DNA of 40,171 nucleotides from Teratosphaeria epicoccoides (lineage: Eukaryota; Ascomycota; Dothideomycetes; Mycosphaerellales; Teratosphaeriaceae): positions 1-40,171 of the forward strand of contig JADDMT010000200.1 in assembly GCA_021401465.1 (NCBI GenBank), read 5' to 3'. The translations under genes were made by a program, and so were the position numbers. Positions 9,925 through 18,900 of the stretch are shown one piece after another; the first letter of the stretch is position 1; each line of letters opens with the position of its first letter. Under the pieces are notes generated by a model that worked only from the letters and a program-made list of their open reading frames with translations, was not told where the DNA came from and made no database searches.

Positions 9925-12657
9925 GAGACGCAGGGTTAAAGTGCCGAAGTATAGGCGTAGTTTAAAAAGCTGCTTTAAGTTCAGAGAAAGCCTTACTCTA
10001 AGCCTCCTCCTAAGGTACTATCCCTAGCTTTTTTCCTCGAATGGCGCCCTTTGCGAGGGCTATGAGGGGAGCCACGATCTTCGAGTAGGACTATATGAAT
10101 CTGCGGTAGAAATGAGTAAATCTTAGGAACACCTGCACTTCTTAGAGGGTAGTTAGCTATAGCTACTCCGCGATTACAGACACCCTTTAGTCATCTATGA
10201 TAACTCCTTCTGTAGAGACGATGTATCCAAGAAACTCAATCCTATCTGTCAGGAATGAGCACTTCTTTAGGTTCGCATACAGAGCGAACTTACGGAGCCG
10301 TTCGAGTACTATCCTTAGGTACCGAATATGCTCCTCCTTTAAGTTAGAGTAGACTAGTATATCGTCTAAATATACTACGTAGCAGGTGTCAACGAGGCCG
10401 GCTAGAGCCTAGTTGATATACGCTTAGAACGTTGCTAGTACGTTAGTTAAGCTAAATGGCATCACTATATACTCGAAGTGTCTATACTACGTTTAGAATG
10501 CAGTCTTCTACTTGTCGCCCTTTCGGATTAGTATCTAGTAGTAGGCGTCCTTCAAGTCGATAGACGAGAAGATAGCGGCGCAACTAAGGCAGTCAAGCGT
10601 CTCGCTAATAAGTAGTAGGGGGCAGCGGTTCTTCTAGGTTACCGCGTTAAGGCCCCTATAGTTAACGTATAGGCAGAGTGTGTTGTCCTTCTTCAGGACG
10701 AACATAACTAACGCTCTAGCCTCGCTGTCGCTTCGTCGGATCCACGCGTTCCTTTGCGCCTTGTAGAGGTAGTCTCGAAGTAGTTTAAGCTACGATTCCG
10801 ACGTAGGGTACAGAGGTCGATGCGGAGGATTATAACTGTCCTTAAGGTTAATCGCATGTTCTACGTCTAGGGCCTAGGCATAGGCTGTAGCCTCTACATC
10901 GAAAATATCGGCGTATTCCTCTAACTCAGGTAAAAGGGTAACGTCTTCCTTAAGGTTCTATATGCGGACTGCATACACGCATTAGACCTTCTTCATGTCC
11001 TTGTAGAAGCTATGTGCGTCACGTATCCGCACCGCAGGAACTTCGCCTATAGAGCCATAGAACTAGTTGTTAGTAGCTCTATTAACAACGACTCCCTGCT
11101 TGTAGCGCTAAGGGCGGCTAAGCAGGAGCTCCTTATTAGGAACGTCTTTAGCGTAGAAGACTTCGTTAGTCTCGCGCACTTCTCCTAAGGAGTCCGCGAG
11201 TTAGAGGCGCATGTTATACGCGCCTCGAGCCGCTACGCCTTCGCCCTAAAAGGACCTCATAGTAGGCAGCAGGGCTCCTAGAATCGGCTTTAAACCAAGC
11301 CGTACGATTACCCTCTAGGGTATCACGTTAACCTCCGCAATGTCGTCTAACATATAGTCTACTAGCTTAAGCGAGCTATTAACTCGGACCGTACTAGATA
11401 GGCGCTAGGCAGGCCACGAGTCTACACTATTAGTAACAGATAGCTTAGATACCCGCGGCAGCTATTCGGTTGTCTCGGGCTTGTCCTTCTTTCGCCTCCC
11501 CTCTAGGGAGGTTTTAGACACCTTGCTTACCTTTTTCCTATCACTTTGTTTAGGATAGCGAGCCGCCTAGTAGTCTCTCGCTCTACAGATGTAGCAGCTA
11601 CTCGGAGGCTTCTCGCTACTGTCTTTTAGCTCGGAGGGCTTGCTCCTCCTAAATGAACTACTACGTTAGGTGTGACCCCTAGGGCGCTTATAATAGCGGC
11701 CCTTTAGTAGGTCCTTAGGGCTTAGACGCTTATTGTCCTTGCCGCCTGATTTTCTATTTCGCTTTAAGGTAATCTCTATACGTGTCGTAAGGGACACGAG
11801 GTCTTGCCGAGTTGTCGGAAGTTCACGAAAAGTCATGATTATATTCTGAAGATTGTCATCAAGTTTGACAAGTAAGTGCCGCACGCGTTACGTCTTAGTA
11901 TAGGGTAGTATCTGTCTCTCGAGCGTAGCGAGGTAGGTAGCGAAGCTAGAGGTTGTTTGTCCCTTCTCCTACTTGGCCTTCTTGTACTCGACAGACATAA
12001 TAAGGACGCGATTCCCCGGATCCTTGACCTAGTCGACATAGAACTAGCGAAAGTCCGCCTACATATACGTTCTGTCATAGACCTACATAAGGTCATACTA
12101 CTCATGCTAATTGTTACGAGGTTCCTTATCCTCTTCAAGCTACATCATACTAAAGGCGACTCGTTTGCCCTCTATGGAATATCCACGTAGGTTAAGCACA
12201 AAAACTACCTTACATGCCTACAAGAAAGTTCGGGTCTCCTTTAAGGTGTCTCCCTTAAGCAGCTTCAGGTTACGTGCGTTACGACTACCTCCTAGTTAGC
12301 CTACTATAGCCCTGAATTTAGGCACTAGACTCGCGGACATACGCGGAGGGTCTACGCCTGCTAGTAAGTTGTCTTTACGGGTCCCTAGCGTGAAATCTCG
12401 CTAGATTTCTTCGTCCGCTAGTTTATTAGTACTACTCATAGCGACGTCTTCGTCGTCCTCGCTGTTGTCGCTACTAGAAGCGGTACGGCTCTAGCTCTAG
12501 TTCGCAAGGCAGTTCGCGACCTAATTAACAATCATGGCTACAAGGGCTAGGTCGATAGTTAGGGTTAGCTGCGGTCCCTATACGGGGGGTCTATTACCTT
12601 GTCTACTACGTAATTAGCCTCTAGCGGAACTGTCGCTTATCGTAGTGCTCTAGACAT
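9925..12657 (-). pseudogene. E1 Gag-Pol relic, copy A (Gag, PR, RT)
   Basis: Reading leftward, the ATG at 12657-12655 is the only intact copy of the E1 start codon; copies B and C have ATA there, as expected from RIP. Gag follows, with an acidic Ser/Asp tract (about 12480-12440), the capsid-like region and an open stretch at 11884-11666 (MRHLLVKLDDNLQNIIMTF). A zinc-knuckle remnant lies near 11600 (CYICRAR; last Cys now Arg). The protease motif near 11345 reads MLDDIAEVNVI. Reverse transcriptase spans about 10950-10100 and still has the first catalytic Asp motif (SIDLKDAYY). The sequence stops before RNase H is complete. Stops are TAG/TAA at former Gln/Trp. The protein would have made the element's particle and cDNA; this copy is dead. 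Confidence 0.8.
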
Positions 12658-12706
12658 ATTGTAGTATTCTCTACTAGACTGCAAAGCAGGGGGGAGAAAG
12701 CAGAAC

Positions 12707-13066
12707 TAATATAGATGTATATGCTATATGATATGAAAATATCTTGTAGTGTAACAGAGTAATCTGACCTTTTAGTAGGTATAAGACAGCGCTGCTTTCT
12801 GCTTATTGCAGAGGTAGCGCTAAGGGTGCTTATAACCCCTGACACTCCTTAATTAGGGAAAGCATGTCTGAGCCTAACCCTGTAGGGGTACTATAGGGTT
12901 AGCGACATAGGGGCGTCCTACGTCGACTACTAATCCTACTTAGACGACATATAAGCTAACGTATGTACGAAGGACCCCCTTGCCATGTGTAGTAGGGTTA
13001 CTACATGCTAAGGGCAGGCATCGGAACCTATGCGGCTCTAATAGCCCCCTAGTATCAACCGTATCA
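12707..13066 (-). repeat. E1 LTR (copy A 5' LTR), 360 bp
   Basis: In element sense the LTR runs from TGATACGGTT-type to ATCTATATCA-type ends. Here it appears reversed, starting TAATATAG (RIP of TGATATAG) and ending CCGTATCA. Its length and ends agree with the other full copies at 15530, 23334 and 36472. Confidence 0.9.
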
Positions 13067-13402
13067 GCTATAGTGCTTATAACTCATAACATTCATAATA
13101 CTATCCTCCTCTTAGCCTAGCTTGTCCCTAAGCTACCTTATTAGTACGGGGTTTCTCTTGCTATTCCCTTTACGTAGTAATGTCTTCTCTTTCTACATTA
13201 CTACCTTGTGTCATTCTAGAAACTAACGCCCCTATGACGCAGAAACGTAAACGCTACGCGAATCGAATCTATCGTTAGGGCAAGGAAAGCATGAAGTCTT
13301 GTACTTAGTGTCAAGAGTTAAAACTTGTTTGTTAAGTACACATTTCCTTAGGGAAATGTTCGCACTATTACTTTAGCAACTGTCGAAGTTGCGACGTAAA
13401 GG
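13067..13402 (-). mobile_element. E2 fragment: LTR tail plus antisense-ORF start
   Basis: This 336-bp piece matches the inner edge of the complete E2 (28627-28968) in the same orientation. It contains the LTR tail (to 13100), the polypurine tract (CTATCCTCCTCTTA, i.e. purine-rich on the minus strand) and the first part of the antisense ORF. It is cut at AAAGG by an E1 LTR on its right and abuts copy A's LTR on its left. Confidence 0.8.
13180..13402 (+). pseudogene. E2 antisense ORF, N-terminal second copy
   Basis: This starts at ATG 13180 (MSSLSTLLPCVILETNAPMT) and aligns codon for codon with the ORF at 28739, apart from an in-frame 6-bp difference near residue 5. Residues after the basic KRKRYANRIYR stretch reproduce the cysteine array. 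Here the fifth cysteine position is Tyr (TAT) and the sixth is Cys (TGC), the opposite of the copy at 28739. The two copies together therefore give the full six-Cys pattern. TAG codons replace Gln. The frame is cut at 13402 by an inserted E1 LTR. Its value is as an independent witness that this antisense frame was once a conserved coding sequence; see the entry at 28739 for role. Confidence 0.65.
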
Positions 13403-13718
13403 TAATATAGATGTATATGCTATATGATATGAAAACATCTCGCAGTGTAACAGAGTAATTCGACCTTTTAGTAGGTACAAGACAGCGCTGCTTTTTGCTT
13501 ATTACAGAGGTAGCGCTAAGGGTGCTTATAACCCCTGACGCTCCTTAATTAGGGGAAGCATGTCTAAGCCTAACCCCGGAGAGGTACTATAGGGTTAGCG
13601 ACGTAGGGGCGTCCTACGTTAACTACTAATCCTACTTGGATGACATGCAAGCTAACGTATGTACGAAGAACCCCCTTGCTATGTGTAGCAGGGTTACTAC
13701 ATACTAAGGGCGGGTATC
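13403..13718 (-). repeat. E1 LTR, truncated (about 316 bp)
   Basis: This reversed E1 LTR starts TAATATAGATG inside the E2 fragment and breaks off at GGGCGGGTATC, missing its last ~45 bp (the 5' end in LTR sense). It is joined directly to the next LTR, which lacks its own first ~8 bp. Confidence 0.8.
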
Positions 13719-14070
13719 ATGTATATGCTATATGATATGAAAATATCTCGTAGTGTAATAGAGTAATCCGACCTTTTAGTAGGTACAAGACAGCGCTGCT
13801 TTCTGCTTATTACAGAGGTAGCGCTAAGGGTGCTTATAACCCCCGACGCTCTTTAATTAGAGAAAGCATGTCCGAGCCTAACCCCGCAGGGGTACTATAG
13901 GGTTAGCGACGTAGGGGCGTCCTACGTCGACTACTAATCCTACTTAGACGACATACAAGCTAACGTATATACAAAGGACCCCCTTGCCATATGTAGCAGG
14001 GTCACTACATGCTAAGGGTAGGCATCGGAACCTATGCGGCTCTAATAGCCCCCTAGTATTAACCGTATCA
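13719..14070 (-). repeat. E1 3' LTR of the 13719-15529 fragment (about 352 bp)
   Basis: This reversed E1 LTR starts ATGTATATGC (its terminal TGATATAG missing) and ends AACCGTATCA at 14070. A polypyrimidine run, the complement of the polypurine tract, follows at once, so this is the 3' LTR of a minus-strand E1 element. Confidence 0.85.
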
Positions 14071-14084
14071 CTACCCCTCCTCCT
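14071..14084 (-). other. E1 polypurine tract (minus strand)
   Basis: On the minus strand this reads AGGAGGAGGGGTAG immediately before the 3' LTR, the expected plus-strand primer site for reverse transcription. The same tract precedes the 3' LTR of copy B at 23320-23333. Confidence 0.75.
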
Positions 14085-14704
14085 ATGAGGATGTCCCTAG
14101 CCTTACTAAGTAATGCACGCGGAACGTATAGGGTACAGGATATAGCACGCTTACACCGCGTAGGAGTAAATAGGTAGATAGCCTACGTAATATGTGTCAT
14201 GCGTATACCTTAATACCTTCGTAGCGAGTACAGGGCGGAGGCTACTAACTTAGGCGGGTTTTAATCTGTTACATGTTAGGCGGCTTCGTAACACCTTCGC
14301 TTTACATGCAGATTAAGATATCAGGGAACTACAAGTACGTACTTTAGTTAATCCTTGAAATTATAGGGCAAGCATGCGCGCCGGCCTCGCTAAGTAGCTT
14401 GGCTGTCCCTATTTAGTCGTGACTGTGAAGAACGTGTCACAGAACCTTAGGGTAGTAGGAAAGTACGCGGACACTCTACGCGCGCCGCTCGAAACAGCAG
14501 GAGCGCGCTCCTAGCACAGGTCTTGCCACATTTTCATGCTAGTAGGCTAGCACGAGTATAGTTAGCGCATATGCGTAACAGCCGCGTTATCTGTTATTAC
14601 ATCATTTAGTCCCCTTGTAAGTTGATTAAGGCAGGTACTCTGCGTATGTAGTTCGAGTTACTAGCTTAACAGTTGCGGTAGGTAACAGGGGGGCTGTCAG
14701 AGGG
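14085..14704. other. E1 region between 3' LTR and antisense promoter
   Basis: About 620 bp without a coding frame on either strand, conserved in copy B (22699-23319). It is upstream of the antisense ORF and downstream of pol, so it can serve as antisense promoter and 3' untranslated region. Confidence 0.5.
14499..14512. promoter_or_regulatory. Conserved 14-bp perfect palindrome, candidate operator
   Basis: AGGAGCGCGCTCCT is perfectly self-complementary and is unchanged at 22892-22905 in copy B. It lies about 190-200 bp upstream of the TATA box of the antisense ORF in both copies. A dimeric activator site is possible; no binding protein is known. Confidence 0.4.
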
Positions 14705-14712
14705 TATAAAAA
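14705..14712 (+). promoter_or_regulatory. TATA box of E1 antisense ORF
   Basis: TATAAAAA inside GGGTATAAAAACCTCG is unchanged in the second copy (22691-22698, minus strand). It lies 165 bp upstream of the only ATG shared by the two copies (14877). Confidence 0.55.
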
Positions 14713-14876
14713 CCTCGTCGCTTTCCTAAACTTCCTGTTCTAAGATGCTAACATTAACCTCCGCTCCCATTTCGCTTAGCTTGCGCCTCGCTATGTCTTT
14801 AGGTCTATACTAGAGCTTCTTCTTCTTTAATCAATTAGTCAAGATCAATTAACCTGTCTTAGCTATAATAGCTCAT

Positions 14877-15529
14877 ATGCTACAGACTAAGTTTGACGCT
14901 ACTTGCTCTGCCTACGATCATCGCTCATGTCGACAATGCCTTGACAACCTTAGTAGCCAAGCTGCACACATCTCTCCTCCGCGTGTTACTAAGGCGTCCC
15001 CTACCTGCGAGGTATGCGTGACTTATACTAACCGAAGTGTAGCTAAGATATACATTAGCAGATTTGATAAGAGTAGTATCTACTACAATTATGTCAACTA
15101 TAATAGCAAGCATCAAAAATGCCAAGACCTCCCTGAAGAGGTGTATAGCGAGTATAACTAGCTCTGCCGTAATATCGATGACTTCTAGAGTACGCGCGAC
15201 ATAGGGGTTACTAAAGGCACTCTGACTATAAACAGGCTACAGGCTAAGTACCGCGAGGTACTCGCCTACCTGCTTGGCGCCCTCTCGTGCTTTACTATGA
15301 CTACTAACCGTTCTTATAGTAGTGTTCACTTCGACTCTCTACTAACAGGCGAAAATGTTTGTCTAGGTCTAATCGCAGACATAGTCTAGAAGATCTTGAA
15401 GGTGCTAACTATTAGGGTTAAGGCCTTCGCTATAGTACGTATATAGTGCGGGTACCCTCTAAGTATAAATGCTAACTTTCTCCGCTAGGCTAACGTTAGC
15501 GTCGAGAAGTATCCGACTAGCTGTTAGCA
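14877..15529 (+). pseudogene. E1 antisense ORF, N-terminal copy (truncated)
   Basis: From ATG 14877 the frame is open for 94 codons to a TAG at 15159-15161, then continues through RIP-type stops to the break at 15529. The sequence is Cys-rich at first, with cysteines at residues 10, 18, 21, 44, 47 and 82; those at 18, 21, 47 and 82 are also present in the second copy. Tyr/Asn-rich and helical segments follow (NRLQAKYREVLAYLLGALS). It lies on the strand opposite the element's Gag-Pol. ATGs further upstream at 14745 and 14793 are in frame, but the other copy has ACA and GTG there, so they may be products of RIP. I do not recognise the family. A zinc-binding N-terminal domain is possible. Confidence 0.6.
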
Positions 15530-15889
15530 TGATACAGTTAATACTAGGGGGCCATTAGAGCCGCATAGGTTCTAATGCCTACCCTTAGCATGTAGTAACC
15601 CTACTACACATAGTAAGGGGGTACTTCGTACATACGTTAGCTTATATGTCGTCCAAGTAGGATTAGTAGTCAACGTAGGACGCCCCTACGTCGCTGACCC
15701 TATAGTACCCCTACAGGGTTAGGCTCAGACATGCTTTCCCTAATTAAGGAGCGTTAGGGGTTATAAGCACCCTTAGCGCTACCTCTGCGATAAGCAGAAA
15801 GCAGCGCTATCTTGTACCTACTAAAAGGTCGGATTACTCTGTTATACTACGAGATATTTTCATATTATATAGCATATACATCTATATTA
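15530..15889 (+). repeat. E1 5' LTR, copy B (360 bp)
   Basis: Starts TGATACAGTT and ends TCTATATTA (RIP of TATCA). It contains a TTATAAGCACCC promoter-like stretch near 15758. The leader GTTCTGCTTTCTCCCCCC follows; no tRNA-type primer site is obvious to me. Confidence 0.9.
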
Positions 15890-15938
15890 GTTCTGCTTTC
15901 TCCCCCCTACTTTGTAGTCTAGCAGAGAATACTACGAT

Positions 15939-18900
15939 ATATCTAGAGTACTACGAACTCGTAACTAACGCGTAGCGAGTACTATCCTAAGCGCCCGCAA
16001 TAGCGAAGCTAGCCTAAGTAACTAGCCTGTAGAAGTACCCGCTACGAGCGACACTACATTAAGCGACGGTTCCGCTAGAGGCTAATTACATAGCAGATAA
16101 GGTAATAGACCCCCTACATAGGGACTATAGCTAACCCTGACTATCGACCTAGCCCTTGTAGCCATAATTGTCGATTAGGTCGCGAACTACCTTGCGAACT
16201 AGAGCTAGAGCCGTACTGCTCCTAGTAGCGACAACGGCGAGGACGACGAAGACGTTACTATAAGCGGTACTAATGAACTAGCAGACGAAGAAATCTAGCG
16301 AGATTTCACGCTAGGGACCCGCGAAGACAACTTACTAGCAGGCGCAGACCCTCCGCGTGTGCCCGCGAGTCTAGTGCCTAAATTCGGGGCTATAGTAGGC
16401 TAACTAGGAGGTAGTTATAACGCACGCAACCTGAAGCCGTTTAAGGGAGACACCTTAAAGGAGGCTCGAACTTTCTTACAAGTGTGTAAGGTAGTTTTCA
16501 TGCTTAACCTACGCGGATATTCTATAGAGGGCGAACGGGTCGCCTTTAGTGTAATGTAGCTTAAAGAGGATAAGGAACCTCGTAACAATTAGCATAAGCA
16601 GTATGACTTTATGCAGGTCTATTATAGAACGTATATGTAGGCGGACTTTCGCAAGGTCTATGTCGACTAGGTCGAGGATCTAGGGAATCGCGCCCTTACT
16701 ATGTCTGTCGAGTACGAGAAGGCCAAGCAGGGGAAGGGACAAATAACCTCTAGCTTCGCTACATACCTTACTATGCTCAAGAGACAGATGCTACCCTATA
16801 CTAAGACATAACGCATGCGGCACTTACTCGTCAAACTTGATGACAATCTTCGGAATATAATCATGACTTTTCATGAACTTCTGACAACTTAGCAAGACCT
16901 TGTGTCCCTTGTAACATGTATAGAGATTACCTTGAAGCGAAAAAGAAAATCGGGCGGCAAGGACAATAAGCGTCTAAGCCCTAAGGACCTACCGAAGGGC
17001 CGCTATTACAAGCGCCCTAGGGGTCACGCCTAACGCGGTAGTTCATTTAGGAGGAGCAAGCCCTCTGAGCTAAAAGATAGTAGCGAGAAGCCTCCGAGTA
17101 GCTACTACATCTGTAGAGCGAGGGACTACTAGGCAGCTTGCTATCCTAAACGAAGCAATAGGAAAAAGGTAAGCAAGGTGTCCGAAACCTCCCTAGAGGG
17201 GAGGCGAAAGAAGGACAAGCCCGAGGCAACCGAATAGCTGCCGCGGGTATCTAAGCTGTCTGTTACTAATAGTGTAGACTCGTGGCCTGCCTAGCGCCTA
17301 TCTAGTACGGTCCGAGTTAATAGCTCGCTTAAGCTAGTAGACTATATGTTAGATGACCTTGCGGAGGTTAACGTGATACCCTAGAGAGTAATCGTACGGC
17401 TCGGTTTGAAGCCGATCCCAGGAGCCCTGCTGCCTACTATGAAGTCCTTTTAGGGCGAAGGTGTAGCGGCTCGAGGCGCGTATAACGTGCGCCTCTAACT
17501 CGCGGACTCCTTAGGAGAAGTACGCGAGACTAACGAAGTCTTCTACGCTAAAGACGTTCCTAATAAGGAGCTCCTGCTCGGCCGCCCTTAGCGCTACAAG
17601 CAGGGAGTCGTTGTTAATAGAGCTACTAACAATTAGTCCTACGGCTCTATAGGCGAAGTTCTCGCGGTATAGATACGTGACGCACATAGCTTCTATAAGG
17701 ACATGAAGAAGGTCTTATGCGTGTATGCGGTCCGCATATAGAACGTTAAGGAAGACGTTGCCCTTCTGCCTAAGTTAGAGGAATACGCCGATATTTTCGA
17801 CGTTAAGGCTGCAGCCTATGCCTAGGCCCTAGACGCGGAACATGCGATTACCCTTAAGGAGGGTTATAATCCTCTATATTGACCTCTGTACCCTACGTCG
17901 GAATCGTAGCTCAAACTACTTCGAGACTACCTCTACAAGGCGTAAAGGAACGCGTAGATATGACGAAGCGACAGCGAGGCTAGAGCGTTAGTTATGTTCG
18001 TCCTGAAGAAGGATAACACGCTCCGCCTATGTGTTAAGTATAGGGTCCTTAACGCGGTAACCTAGAAGAACTACTACCCCCTACTACTTATTAGCGATAC
18101 GCTTGACTGCCTTAGTCGCGCCGCTATCTTCTTGTCTATTAACTTCAAGCACGCCTACTACCGGATACTAATCTAAAAGGGCGACAAGTAGAAGACTACA
18201 TTCTAAACTTAGTATAGAAACTTCGAGTATATAGTAATGCTATTTAGCTTAACTAACGTACTAGTAACGTTCTAAGCGTATATTAACCGGGCCCTAGCCG
18301 GCCTCGTTAACACCTGCTACGTAGTATATTTAGACGATATACTAGTCTACTCTAACTCGAAGGAGGAGCATATTTAGCATCTAAGAATAGTGCTTAAATA
18401 GCTCTGCAAGTTTACTCTATATGTAAACCTAAAGAAGTACTTATTCCTAACGGATAGGATTAAGTTTCTTAGATACATTATCTCTACGGAAGGAGTCATC
18501 ATGGATAACTAAAGGGTGTCTGTAATTACAGAGTAGCTATAGCTAACTACCTTCCGAGAAGTGTAGGTGTTCCTAGGATTTACTAACTTCTATTGCAGAT
18601 TTATACGATCCTACTCGAACATCGTGGCTCCCCTTACGGCCCTCGCAAAGGGCGCGATTTAAGGAGAAAAGCTAGGGATAGTGCCTTAGGAGGAGGCTTA
18701 GAGCAAGGCTTTCTCTAAACTTAGAGCAGCTTTTTAAACTACGCCTATACTTCGGCACTTTGACCCTACTACGAAGATCCGAATAGAGACTAATGCTTCA
18801 AAATTCGCAATAGCCAGAATTGTATCGCAGCTCTAGTTGCACGAAGGCAGTGCGTAATAGTACCTAATTACCTTCTAGTCGCGGAAGATGCAGGGCGCTA

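Larger units (their letters stand above)
9925..13066 (-). mobile_element. E1 chromovirus copy A, 3'-truncated Ty3/gypsy
   Basis: The internal region is homologous, in reverse, to copy B 15890-18775. The copy keeps its 5' LTR (12707-13066), Gag, protease and reverse transcriptase and ends near 9925 at the start of RNase H. There is no 3' LTR. Compared with B it also lacks about 110 bp just after the start codon. The break near 9925 joins the GAGTAGC repeat cluster. Confidence 0.85.
13719..15529 (-). mobile_element. E1 3'-end fragment (LTR + antisense ORF)
   Basis: Bases 14071-15529 are the reverse complement of about 21870-23333 in copy B, so this is the 3' end of another E1 copy in minus orientation. 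It is cut at 15529 where copy B's 5' LTR begins, inside the antisense ORF. The preceding bases TAGCA (15525-15529) would be the target-site copy. Confidence 0.85.

Noticed and set aside
11839..12299. Overlapping ORFs at 11839-12138 (-), 11957-12190 (+) and 12111-12299 (+), and the homologue at 37344-37532 (-)
   Set aside because: All are shadows of E1 Gag in other frames, recurring only because the copies are homologous.
12621..12845. 74-codon ORF on the minus strand
   Set aside because: It runs from inside the E1 LTR into the leader in a different frame from Gag; a chance frame.
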